The notes below the pieces were generated by a model. It was not told the origin of the DNA. It saw nothing but the letters and a program-made list of their open reading frames with translations, and searched no databases. A stretch of DNA of 64,000 nt from contig JAZHRO010000014.1 of assembly GCA_037157565.1 (NCBI GenBank), positions 99,045,501-99,109,500 of the forward strand, read 5' to 3'. Each line of letters opens with the position of its first letter. Position 1 is the first letter of the stretch. A program made the translations under genes and the position numbers. The DNA comes from Thalassia testudinum (lineage: Eukaryota > Streptophyta > Magnoliopsida > Alismatales > Hydrocharitaceae). This document shows, one piece after another, positions 10,017-21,863 of the stretch.

Positions 10017-11506
10017 GGAGCCCTGACCCCTCCGATGACTCCAAGCTTGAATTTGGGTCAGTTCTCCCTACATTCCTCTCTCCCTCGCTAGCCACAATCT
10101 CTGCAAGCTCCGGTGGCTTCTCCCTCACCCACTCGTCACCCAACCACAATACTAGTGGTCGGGTTGTCTTCCTCTCCATCCTCCGCGTCGCGCAACACCG
10201 GCCAACGTTGCCTCTGCCCCATGTTCGCCGCCACCTCACCTACGGAGGTCTTCATCTTCCCTACCTTCGGCAACCATATCGGCATAGGATTCCCATTCCT
10301 TTCATCTCTTAGATTAGGTTTCCTAAATTTCCTATCCTTCGCACTCTCTTTCCCTTTCTTTATTTCCCAAAATGACCCTTCAACACCACTGACTACCGTC
10401 ACCTTCTCCACCTCCGGTGACTCCTCCCTCTAGGTGCTCCCATCTCTCCGCACCTCCATCCACCTCGCCAACCACCCTACAACCTCAGCCTCGACTCCCT
10501 AATTATATCCCCTCACTCCAATCACTCCATCGGCCACCCAAACACTCCCTCGAACACACCCACACACATGCACACAGTAAGCCCTAGATATGCCACCATA
10601 GCCACCCACACGCCATGAAACCATGCCCATCATATTCACTGTGCTCCGACGACTCTCCCTGAGCTATTTGACATGGCCGCGAGGCCATTCTCATGTTTTC
10701 AGGTTCATTGCCCATCCGCCATTACTGCCGAGCGTGAAGTTTGTTTGCTGCACTCCAGGCCTTGCTCAGCTCCGGGTGAGACCCCTAGGCTGTGCGCAAT
10801 CGAAGCCCGCATGTGTCGCAACCCTTACGCGAAGACTCCAGTAGCTGCAACCCTTCAATTTGGTCAAGCACTCTCTGCGGCAGGCGTGGAAGAAGGTGGG
10901 ACATTTAGTCCCACCTCAGAGGTGGAAAAGCGCCCTTGTGCGCATAAAAGGAAAACGTGTTAGAGGCTCATCGCCTCCAACACTGAGGGTGAGGTCCTCC
11001 TCTCTTCTCTCACCAGACTCGTTCGTGACATATAACCCGCGGACCTGGCCACGACCCGACTACCCAACCTATTCTCACCTCGCCCACTACCGCACGCTGA
11101 TGGGTCTGGTCCCGAGTACGCACCTAACCCGATTGCCCGACTGACTGTAAGGCTCTGGGAGAGCATATCCTAAGAGAGAAGAGAGGAGAGTTGCACGTGG
11201 GTAGGGGTAGGTTTTGTTAAAGGTTCTTCAGGCCAACACTTAGTTGCAGCAAGAAGGAAGAAGAAGAGAAAGCTGAAAAGAAAGAGAAGAAGGAAGAAGG
11301 CAAATGAACGGCAGAGGTAGAAGCTAAAGAAGGGGAGGCCAGAAGAAGAAGAAGGAAGAAGGAGAAGCTAAGGTAGAAGGAAGGCAAAGGCAAAAAGAAG
11401 AAGAGAAAGGGAAGAATCATGAAGAGAAAAGGAATTCAGATAGAAGCCAAAGAAGAAGAAGGAAGGAGAAGACAAAGAAGAGAAAGAAAAGGAGAAATCA
11501 CTTTAA

Positions 11507-11532
11507 GTCGTCTGATTAAAGAATCAGACGAC
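11507..11532 (+). other. Hairpin in R/U5 part of the E1 LTR
   Basis: GTCGTCTGATT (11507-11517) and AATCAGACGAC (11522-11532) form a perfect 11-bp stem with an AAAG loop. The E4 5' LTR has the corresponding hairpin at 48413-48440 with a different but still paired stem. Confidence 0.55.
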
Positions 11533-11805
11533 AGATTTTAGTCTCCATTGCATATTTTCATTGAATATATTGTAGGTGTATTTGGTGACTTAATCACCAT
11601 TTTACTCCCATATTTTTGCACTCTGATACTGCTATTATTGTAATTTCTTTCAGTTTAAATTATGATCTTGATTTCTAAATACCAATTTACTCCCAGTGTT
11701 CGACCTTAGAAATCTTTTCGACTAATAAAATTATATTTGTTTTGAACGCTTTTTCGGCTATACTACAACACAATACTCTTAAACACCGATTCAGCGCAAC
11801 GAACA

Positions 11806-14010
11806 ATGCACCTAAATCTAGGAGTGCCCTATTAAAGGTGTAATCTCCAGTAACACATGAAATAAAAGGGGCACCTGGAACTCTCTTTCTCGGAGGAAGG
11901 TGATGCAGGATAACAGAACTAGCCTGCTTAGAGAGTATCACCTTCCTTGGATCAGATTCCCTTAGCTTATGCTTTTGGGTGCACAAATCCTTTAAGAATT
12001 TAGCATATTCCAGTATGTGTTTGATAGCATCGAGGAGTGGGATATTGATTCCAACATTCTTGAATATATTCAAGAGCTCCTTGTTTCTATCAACAGGCTT
12101 CTTCTTCCTAGGTTTAATTAAGGCCTTAGGAAAAGGAATATGAGTCAGATCTTCAGAATCAAGTTCCTGAGCCTTGGTTTCTTCTTCAGAATTCTCCTTT
12201 CTTTCCTTAAGCTCACCAGGATTTTCGTCACTAAAGCAAGGTAGGTGTGGGTCCTGGGTTTGCCTTCCACTCCTCAAAGTAACTGAGTTAGCAGATGCGT
12301 ACGGGTTTGGATCTTGGGGAGGGTTAGGAAAGATTGGAGGGGCTTGATTAGCCAAAAACCCTGGATGTGATGAAGAAGAAGAAGAGGAAGGACCCTGCTC
12401 AACCACCTGAGCATGTGCGTGTGAGTCCCTATGATTCCCATACCCTTGGGCTTGATTTCCCAGATTCTGTATGTTACATGGGTTGGGTACGAGTTCAGAT
12501 GGCAAAGATCTGGGCTGACGAGTGTTAGTAATGAGCCCGGTTTGCAAGTTGTCCAGCGAGGTTTCCATTTGTTGCATGAGATGGAGCATAGATCCTTGCA
12601 TCTCTAGTATCTAACGGTTCAAATCAGCCTGCCCAACGGGTTAACGAGCATTCAAAACTACCTGATTGACCTAATTCGGGAGCAGCTGGGTATAAACATG
12701 ACCTTGACCCATTGGTCTTTGTGGAGCATAGTTGCTGGGTCGAAATTGGGTCTATTGCCCCAGATTTTTCTAGGAGAAGTTAGGGTGGTTCCACCAACTC
12801 GGATTATAAGCATTGGAATATGGGTTGGACCTACCATTCTCCTGTACAGCATAGACATCCTTATAGGGTGAGGATGAGAGAGAAAGAGAGGGATCAGAGA
12901 AACTAGGATCAAAGGCCCCAGTTTGGAACCTGTGGGGTTTCGAGCAATGTTGGCTCACAAGTTGAGCTGCATCCAGTTGATTCACGAACTCCCGTCCAGA
13001 AGGAGCTTGCGAAGAATGGAATCCCAAATTCTAGGATTGAGTGGATTGAGAATTATTTGCAGAGTTTCATGCCATACGCTCCTCCATCCTTTTGGTAACC
13101 AGATCCACCTTATCTAGTTTATTACAAATCAGCTCCATATTGAATGAATGAGAGTCATGGACAGCATTAACATTCGATCTGGGTTGTTGGGACCTGCTAA
13201 ATGTATCCATGGAGGCATGATTGATTGAATTTTCACTCATTTCCTCAAACAAATCATGCACACTATTTGTGTCTTTGTTGAGGAAATTGCCTCCGCAACA
13301 AGCATCCATGTGATTTCTGAGTTGCTCAGTCAACCCGTGGTAAAAGACCTGAACGTGTTGCCATTTCGGCACCTCGTGGTGTGGACACTTCTGCAGTAAG
13401 TCTTGGAATCACTCCCAGGCAACATGAAACTGCTCCCTCAGCTGCTGGGAGAAAGTAGTAATTGCCCACCTCAGTGCATTAGTACACCCAACTGGAAAGA
13501 ATTTCTTTAAGAAAGTGGATTTAAGATCGTTCCAAGTTACTATTGACCTTCCTATGGTTCTGTATTAATGAGCAGCCTTATCCCTAAGAGAGTGGGGAAA
13601 GAGCCTCATGATCATTTGCTCTTCATTCATGTTTCGTGCTTTGGTGGTTTGGACCAAAGTGGTCAACTCCTCCAAATGCTGAAACGATCTTCAAAGCCAA
13701 GCCTATGAAAATGTTTGATCAGGCTTAACACCTGGGGCTTGATTTCAACATCTTCGGTTGTAATCTGGATGTCGGGATGTTCCTCATAATTTGAAGGATC
13801 ATAAATCCTTCAAGGGCTGAGTGCCTTGCATTCTCTGGTACCATTCTTGCATTCTCTACATTTGTTCCAGTTGCCTTTGTAACATCTCTTGTTGATTCTA
13901 AAGCAGAGGAGGTTGTTGATCGGCCATGGGATCAATTTATCCAAAATTTAATCTATGCCTCCTAGGATGATCTAATGGTCCTTCTAATTGTGGATTCAAT
14001 GACCTCTTTC
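11806..14010 (-). pseudogene. Element Y gag with truncated protease (Athila-type)
   Basis: Reading leftward on the - strand, gag starts near 14010. It carries the capsid-like region FFPVGCTNALRWAITTFSQ (about 13505-13450) and PKWQHVQVFYHGL, then DACCGGNFLNKD (13372-13270). SNAYNPSWWNHPNFS follows (about 12825-12780), then VTLRSGR (about 12290), INIPLLDAIKHILEYAKFLK (about 12050-11990) and the protease start RALLDLGA (about 11835-11810). There the sequence ends against the E1 LTR, removing the rest of the protease and all of pol; those would lie left of the window if E1 inserted here. Gag forms the virus-like particle and packages RNA. Stops and frameshifts at about 13400, 12910 and 12650 break the frame. 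Confidence 0.9.
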
Positions 14011-15242
14011 CAAGCATAAACTAAGAGGTCAGAGGGACTGGGGATAAGAACCTTGCAGCATAACAAAACAAGCATGTCCTTAAGTTGGGAAGCCTAAGTA
14101 TATACAGACTCTCAGAATCCATCTTAAGATTATAGATGATTTACTCTACTTGCATACAATCAATCAAACCAGTTAGGAGGGGTTGGGGTTGGGGAGGAGG
14201 TTCTTCCTTTGGCTTGTGCCTCTAGTTTCTAGTATACTCCCCCATCATGGTCGTTTGACGCTACTCTCCTAGCTAGCCATCAGGTTGATTAGTACAAGCA
14301 GGTTAATCGTGAACAATCTCAATCTAGGCCCCGAAGAGCGAATCAGTCCTTAAGGGCAATGTCTAATCAATTTTAACTTAGGCTTAGGATTGTAGTACTT
14401 ATGGAATTTGGTGGGTCCTTGAAATGGGTTGTGCCCTTAATGATTGATTGAATATGCGTGAGTGCATGCACAACCAGGGTTTTTGAGAAAGATTATTTGG
14501 ATGAGTTGACTTTAAGGTTCAAATCTTGCCTAAGTAGCTTTTAGGGTTTAGAATTAGGTAAAATTCAGTCAAGTTCAAGAGGCAAACCAGATTTTCAAAA
14601 CATGAGTGAAGATCTTTCCCTTTTGAAATCAAAAGTAAAGTGGAGATCCTAGTATTAACCTAACTTGTAAACCCTAATGGAAAGCTACCTGATGAGTGGA
14701 TTTTAGATGGAGTGGTGCAGCCCAAACAATTCAAACAATTGGCCTTAATGCACCACTGAGTTAGGCACACAAGTGTTTCCATAATCTGATTTCTACTCAA
14801 TTATGTGTTTGGGTGTGTGTACTGGTTCCATAGGTTGGAATTTCGGTTGAGTAGATAAAAATCAAGTTAGGTTATGTGCCTCGAATGTGGGTGTATGCAG
14901 TGTGTATGTTAATTTGTCCCACAAGAAGTATCTTTTTGCTTGTTTGTTTTTTTTTTTACAAGGGTGAGATGAGTGGGGGTGGAAATGAAAGCATCCAAAC
15001 TAATCCTAAGGTTTATGCAAACACCTAGATTAATTAGGGTTAGAATTAGGGTTGTGGAATGAAATCTATGGAGTGGGGAAGAATGGGAAGCACTTACAGT
15101 TGTCTTCAACTACACTTTACTCCTTTCTACCACCTGAAGATTCTCTGTTGAAGTACCTGTAAAACAATAGAAGAGAAATAAAAGCAAGTTAAAAAATAAT
15201 TAAGTGTGTGAAATGCAAAAAGAAAATTGAGATTCGTTGCCT
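14011..15242 (-). other. Element Y 5' leader, non-coding
   Basis: This is the stretch between the PBS and gag of element Y. It has no supported ORF, a run of T (14947-14958, purine on the element strand) and short repeats of AGGGTTTAG type. I see nothing else in it. Confidence 0.6.
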
Positions 15243-15260
15243 CCCTGGCAATGGTGCCAA
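15243..15260 (-). promoter_or_regulatory. Primer-binding site of element Y
   Basis: The element strand reads TGGCACCATTGCCAGGGA, the Athila-type PBS that resembles the 3' end of tRNA-Asp. It begins three bases after the LTR end at 15264, the same spacing as in E3 and E4. Confidence 0.8.
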
Positions 15261-15263
15261 AAT

Positions 15264-15351
15264 GTGTGCACATCAATGGGCGTTAGTTGGGGAAATGCTC
15301 GATTATTTCTTTTTTATGTGTGTGAGAATTGGGTGGGAAGTGATGCCCAAG
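15264..15351 (-). mobile_element. Last 88 bp of the element Y 5' LTR
   Basis: Between the Y PBS and the start of element X there are 88 bp that do not match the X LTR. They begin with TG on the + strand, which is CA at the LTR end on the element strand. Element X appears to have inserted in this LTR, leaving CCAAG at 15347-15351. Confidence 0.55.
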
Positions 15352-18300
15352 TGATCGTTTAAATCCTCAACACAATTAATTAAGTTATTTAGAGTTAATT
15401 AATCGCATGAGAAAGTAACTTAGGTTAACTTGATTTTATGTCGATTGTGTAGTATAGGGTCAAGTTAACCTAACATTTTACATTTTTAAATTCTTTTTTA
15501 ACTGATTGAGTCCAAGTTATTCACCGGAAAGCATAACTTATTCTTAATTCACCATTAATTACTAAGGAATAATTAAGAATTCATTAATTGAACAAATATC
15601 AAATTTGAATATTTCAAGCCTATGAACATTGCACAAGAATTAATCAAATTAGCACATGCAACATTCCATGAGTAGAGAACATATTTACACATGTAATTTG
15701 TTATTAAAAACCAAATAAACATGTTCATTACAACCATTACATCTAATTACAAAAGATTAAGGTAAGAAAAAGCTAATCAAATGAGTACAAATGCCTTATT
15801 ACATCAATTAAGCTCAAAATATTGAAAGATATTATTTCTATAAAAGTATAAATTAGACGTCTATTAAGAAGATTGAACATCTTAAAAGTAAAAATTAAAA
15901 GTTTAAAAGAATGCACAGACGACTGATTATCCTTCTTTATTTTTCTTCTTTCTTCAGCCCCCTTAGAATTTCTCTTTTTCTCTTCTCTCTGTCTTTGATC
16001 ATTACTCCCTTTTTCTTAAACTCTTAATCTTCAGCCATCTCTCTCTCTCAAGCTCTTTTATCATTTCCTTTACCCTGTCTCACTCTATTTTTTTTTTCTT
16101 CTCTCATTCTTCTTTTCTTCTTCTTTACTATACTTTATGTCCACACTTAACCATTTTTTGCATTCACTTAACCCATTTAATCTTCAATTACAAAAATTTG
16201 GTTTTCTAATTGGCAGCTCAGACCGATCTAGGATACACAGCACCCCCTAGAGGGTGGGACCATACCCTACTAGCTCCGAGCCTAGTTTTCCTTAGGTGTT
16301 TTATTTTCCAATTCAAGCTCATTCATAGTAACCGACCTCCCAGGCCCACATACCCACTCACAAGCCCACGCTCATGCCCATAGGCGCATGCACACACACA
16401 TGCGCAGGTACATGCAACGCACGCACTCGCACCCCAAGCTCAGTTCATTTCGCACCCTGTGTTGACGACCCAAGCATCCACTTCACAAAGTCATAATATA
16501 GCATATCAGCGGTTCCAGAACTATCTATGTGGGACTATCTTTCCTAGGTTCTGGCCAATCTTCGGCCAGCGATTTCGGGTGACTCATTGGATGATTTCGA
16601 TAGAGCAAAGGCTCGATCGAAAGCCCTTTTTATGCTCTACAGGATTATAACACCAATTTTGTGTTTGAGTGAGGTTAATCCCTTCAATTCGAAAGGCGAA
16701 GCAGGGAGGTTTGCCATGGCTATTAAGGCATGCAAATAGTGATTCTAGGTCTAAGGACCTGCAGCAGAGAATCTGACCTCCAGATGAGGTCCAAACTCTA
16801 TCCAGTAGGTGATTCTGCATCTAATGGTGAAGAGAGAAGGTCCTATGTAGTTTGAGGAATAGGAAGAAGCTCATGAGCTTCGTTTAGGAGCTTCAGAGCT
16901 CCACTTTAAGCTCTGAACAGCTCGACAGAGAGCTAACAACCTTACAAAAAAAATTAAATGACTTCTACAAGTTGCAAAGATTTAATCTGGGCTGATTTGG
17001 CATTTAAAACTCACCGAAATAAATGAAGTTCAGCAATGGGTTCAAATGAACCTATACTGACAGTAGATGAATTCTCATGAAATCCTAAATTAATCTTGTT
17101 CAAATCAATTCTAAATCACTTAAAACATCCCAAAAATCATTTTTAATCATTAATTCACCTAATTGACTATTCATTCATCAGATTGGACCTAGGGTTGACC
17201 AATATCAGTTGGCAGTTGACTTTCTACCCCAGTCTATCTCAAATTCAATTAAAACCTTAGATCAACTCTATTTTACCTAAGGAATTGATCCTTGACGTCA
17301 AAAATAGGGTTTGATTAAGTTCATTAAGGTCTCAGGCTTCATCGCCTGAGCACCAAAGTGGGTTTGTTCGTCAGAGCAAACTAGTGGCTCTCGAAGAAAT
17401 CTGAGAGTGCACAGAATATCAGTAGGTTGTGCACTTGCTTCTGGAACTAAAACCTAGGCTTGAAACCTAATGGAAAAACCTCACCAACTCCATCAGAGTT
17501 GGAGAAGACAGAGGTATACACTGATCTCCAGAAGATAAAACAACAAAATAAACATCAAATCATGATCCTTAGGCCTCAATGATGCAGTCCAGAACACCTC
17601 AAAGCCTATCAAGGGCTCAAGTGCGAAAATGAATCGCTGGAGCTAGCTGGAGCTCCGATGAGTCAAGAAATGTCTGTCAAAGTTGAAAACTCTGTAAAAA
17701 AAACCATTAGAAATCACAAAAGCATCTTGAGGTCAAAAGGAACCTTAGGAGTTGATCAATTTACTCTAATGGAAATTAAATCAGATGTTATGCATCTAAA
17801 CCAGAAAAGGCGTAATCTGAGTTCGCTAGAACTCATAACACATCCTCTCACTCAATTGAGTGAGGAGAAGTGTTCTGTAGTGTTCAGAGATGGTTTATAG
17901 GTGATCAATTAAGTGTTTTAGCTCTCTTGAACTCGCCATCGATAGTAACCTCAAGAGTTGAGATGAACTTAGGCGTTTACAGTAAAGGTGATCAATAGTT
18001 AAATTGGAGTGAAAATCGGGGCCCTTAAAGTGTGTATAAATGATGGAGGGCCCCAATGAGTGTGTTTTAAACTTGGAGACCTCCGCCGTGGACTATGGAA
18101 GTCGGCGGGGAATGTGAAGATGGACTAGATGATTCAGCTGCTAAAAGTGAGGGAAAAGTAGTGCTATAAAATCATGATAAGGAGAGGAAGGTGATCAGCA
18201 AATCAAAATGGCAAAAGAGTGGCCTAGACAAGCTGAAAGAGCTCGCCAGAGCTAAGGAAGACAGCATACAAATTGAACAATTAGAACTAACTACCTAATC

Positions 18301-19433
18301 TATTGAATTAAGCTACGCTACACTTACCTAAGCCTAATCGTACTATTAACTAGACAAAGCAGGTAAGGGATCTCGCCATTGGTAAGGAGTGAACGAGATC
18401 GAAATCTAGACTATGTGAGAAAATAAGCTCCGGCCAATCGAAGCGGAGATCAGAGGGAAGATGGCATGCTCAATCGCCATTGGTAGGGAGAAAGAGAGGA
18501 AGAGGTGGTGAAAGTGGCAGCGCGTCCTCGGCGGTTGTGCTTGAGAAGAAGAACGAAGACACTGGAGTTGCGGATGAACCTACTGACCAACTAAGGTGAG
18601 GTCGAGAGGGGAAGGGAGCTGATCAAGCTCAAATCGTAGGGGTTGATGGGTATCTATAAGTTACGGCAATTGTGGAGGTGGCTGAATCTGGATGCTAGAA
18701 GGTCTAGGTTCAAGGTAACCACCGGTGTCTTCTCCAACGCCAGTGAGGTTACTCTCTAACCCTAAAAAGGATTTAAGGATCATCCAGACCGTGGGATAAA
18801 ATGAAGAGGGTGAGCACAAGCTCTAGGAGCTTGGCAAGGGTGGAATGGCGTCAGATGGAAGGCGATCGTGAGGTGTCTTCACCACCGTTCATCAACCATT
18901 GAAGTGGCTGAAGAAGAAACGAAGAAGAAGAAGAGTGTACATAGGGACCTGGATGTGAGGAAAGCTAAGGAACTAGGTGAAAGGAAAGGACTCAAATGCA
19001 ATGAATTATAGGGACTAAAATGTAAATAGAGGCCATTTAAGTTAATTTAAATTATTTTCTTTTCTAACTTTTTATATATTTATAACTTAGCTAAATATGA
19101 TATTAAAGCCATGTATTCACATTTTTGACCTATTTATTTATATTTATTTACTTATTAACTTACTTAAGTCATTTAAGACTTAGGTCTTAAGTTATACTTA
19201 AGTTAAATAAAATATTAATTAGGTAACTAATTAAGGGTATTTCGAGCCCATTTATTAATTAAATTATTACTAATATTAATTGACTTATAATTTAACATTT
19301 TAAACTTATTTTAAGGTCCTTTAATGATTTATCCCTTAATATATAATTACCCCTTATATATACATATTCCTAACTAATTAACTCGGGAAACTAGTTAATT
19401 AGGTAATTAGAAGCCATGATGAGCCTCTCATCA
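15352..19433 (-). mobile_element. 3' LTR of element X (family C, 4082 bp)
   Basis: On the element strand it starts TGATGAGAGGCTCATCA (19433-19417), directly after the PPT, and ends at 15352. Unusual length for an LTR. A perfect 18-bp palindrome, CTCACTCAATTGAGTGAG, lies at 17847-17864. The part 15590-17220 has no counterpart in the 5' LTR, where an inverted duplication stands instead. No supported ORF. Confidence 0.8.
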
Positions 19434-21581
19434 TACCCCCAAGTCAAAGATTTCTAGTCCCTAGCAAAATTAACCAAAAATATGATGATTTAAACACCAG
19501 GGTTTAAATTATTATATTGTAAATAAAAACTAAGTAGAGCAATGCTTAGGTCAGAATTTTGGATATACAATTTTTTTTAGATTTGTTATGTACATATAAA
19601 TAAGTATCCATTAATATGTAGAGCATTCTACAAAAATATCTTTACTTAGACTTAAAAGCTCAAATAACCTTCTCAAAACACACTCTATTAAAAACAGAGT
19701 TTTTTACGGGAATTTTATCAAAAATCAGAATCCCAAAAAACCACTTGTTCTCTCTAATCACTCTAAACCCTAGAATTCCAAAATTCAAAGTGTTTTAAGA
19801 AAACAAAACTCAAGGGTTGGAAATTAAATTTTAACTCAAATGCTCAATAGACTTAAGGTAATCCATAAGTTTATGAAATCTGATTTTTATCAACCCAAGT
19901 TTTAGTAAGTTAGACACACACTCATTATTAACTAAACTAAGAGTCGTAATACCCTAATCTGCCATCCTACAACACTAAGGACAAACTTCTACACCTAGGG
20001 TTTTGTCAATCTTTCTCCTTTAGGCCTCAACTGCAAGTCCTCAAAACTCAATTTCTTAGGCTTCACTGCCCAATACAAAGGTTCAATAGCTATGATTTTA
20101 ATGCATCCGTGCTTGTGAAGAGAATTATCCTAAAGGCATCCAAAGTTGCAAAAATCCAGATCTTAAGACATCAATTTCCAATCGAGATTATTCTAATTCA
20201 AGCCTTTGGCTTGGCCTTACTCAGATTTGGTTGCTTTCTCCTCACCAGTTTTCTATCTTGAGGTCAACACTTTTCGTGTATATCTCCCTGGTGGACCACT
20301 GGGTCTCTTATTCATAATTTTTATCTCCATATTTTTTCAACTCTTTTCTGTAGGATAGAACACCCATATGTAGCGAGGTGTTCTTTTCTTTGATGGAAGG
20401 GTAGCATCCATTTGTACCGAGATGCTTTATTTGGTGGATAAATTGCATAAGCACCCACTTGAAGCGAGGTGCTTAACTGCAAGGTCTGTTATTCTTCTTT
20501 CTTTTTTTTTCTCCTCCTTGTCATTTTTCTTACTAACATAATACTCCATATCCTTTTTTTAGGTGAGTGGCACATCCTTCACCCTTTGAAGAGCTACCCC
20601 GCTGAAATCCTTAGAGTAAAGAGGATTTAGAATCGATCTCTTAACCTCTATGTTTTCGCGGTCTCAGATGACAACAAGACAACTCTATGTGTGTGAATTT
20701 TGGATGCTTTGGTTACTTAGCTCTCAAACCAAAGATTGGACAGCAAAGCCATTCACTCTCAGGTCCTTTAAACTCTTAGTTTCCTCCAACAAGATCTATC
20801 AAGACACAACTCACCAAGTCTAGATGAATGTCCTTAGTTGATTAAGCTAACTATGGCCTGATAAACCGTAAGACTAAGATTCTACCAACTCTTTACTTAA
20901 TTAACTCTAAATATCTGACCTTTTTACTTAACTTGGTGGTAAAAGCAAATGTTCTAAAAGCAAAAGGATTTACTTAGTCTAATTGACTAAGAAAGTTACA
21001 AATTAATTCCAAAACTAAAGTTTTAAACTTAATACACCTTAGTTACTTTATTTCAGGGTACAAAGTGGAAAAACAGATCCTTAGGGTTTCATACTCTAAC
21101 TTAAACAAAATTTCGTTCAAAATTTCGCAAACAGATGCGTATTTTCAAAAGATTTTTTAAGTAAAAATCTAAATAAGGATTCAATGCTCTTATAAAATAC
21201 TATTTACAAAATATATATATTTATATATATACATTTTTTTTATTTTTTGACCTAAAAGCAAAATTAAGCTCTTAATTACTAATATAATTAAGTATAAATA
21301 TATTTTTGGTGTCTTCTTCTTTTTCTTCTTTATTATTTTTATGATTTTGTAATTTATCAATTTTTATATTTATGTATTGTTATTTTTTATGTCTTATAAA
21401 ATTTTTAAATTCTTATGAATTTTTCAAAATTTTTAGGGCATTTTTTACTTTTCTAAATTTTTTAAATTTTTAGGTATTTCTCCTTTTCTAAATTTCGTGG
21501 GTATTTAATTTTTTTGTGTTTTTATATTTTTACTTTTATCTACAAATACACTTAAAGTGAAAATTGTCACTTCACACCCCC
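19434..21581 (-). other. Element X 3' UTR with polypurine tract
   Basis: Non-coding, AT-rich. The PPT is CTTGGGGGTA on the element strand (19443-19434), adjoining the LTR. Next to it, AATTTTGCTAGGGACTAG matches the pre-PPT block of E1 and E4. Three strong hairpins lie at 20357-20475. No env-like ORF is visible. Confidence 0.7.
20357..20475 (-). repeat. Three tandem hairpins with conserved 12-nt loops
   Basis: Three hairpins spaced 45-46 nt apart. Stem GAACACC/GGTGTTC (20358-20364, 20377-20383), stem AGCATC/GATGCT (20403-20408, 20421-20426), stem AAGCACC/GGTGCTT (20449-20455, 20468-20474). All three loops are 12 nt: CATATGTAGCGA, CATTTGTACCGA and CACTTGAAGCGA on the + strand. Stem sequences differ while pairing is kept. 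On the element strand the loops begin TCG. Confidence 0.75.
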
Positions 21582-21612
21582 CCTAAGCCAAAATATTACA
21601 ATGTCATTGTAA
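21582..21612 (-). promoter_or_regulatory. Palindrome and internal purine tract of element X
   Basis: TTACAATG (21596-21603) and CATTGTAA (21605-21612) form a perfect palindrome with one central base. Just downstream on the element strand is an AGGGGGGG-type purine tract (about 21584-21577). The arrangement matches E1 5234-5275 and E4 62596-62632. Confidence 0.6.
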
Positions 21613-21863
21613 GAAGGGTGGAAAAGAATATTACACTTCACTTAGTGGAGGGTGACTAAAGGAGTCGGATAGAGATCAAAGATCTCTGTGCGAACGATTT
21701 CTTTTCTGACCAAAGGTCAGAGTGATTAGTCGGACTAAGTGAAGGTAATCAATGTAAAATAAGTGGCAATTTAGGTATAGATTCGAGTGTATGTGTAGAG
21801 AATAGTGTAGAAAACAGGAAACAGCTATATACATAATGAGTGGTGGAATGATGGATGTAAACC

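Larger units (their letters stand above)
9081..11805 (+). mobile_element. 3' LTR of E1 (family A, 2725 bp)
   Basis: The LTR begins TGATGGGAACACCATCG right after the PPT and ends GAACA, joining - strand protease sequence of element Y at 11806. It aligns with the LTRs at 36020, 41966 and 46099 in the opening AATAAATGCTCCTACATAACC block and in the closing block from about 11690 on. The same strand order TATA-like box (10009), CT-rich leader, purine-rich tract (11230-11500), and TTTGCTCCC- or TTTACTCCC-type block is seen. ATGCA (11806-11810) is the expected right-hand TSD; its partner lies left of the window. ORFs within it (10012-11420) have no recognisable domain. Confidence 0.85.

Noticed and set aside
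20357..20475. CRISPR-like array
   Set aside because: Only three short units with differing stems in a plant retroelement; no repeat-spacer structure.
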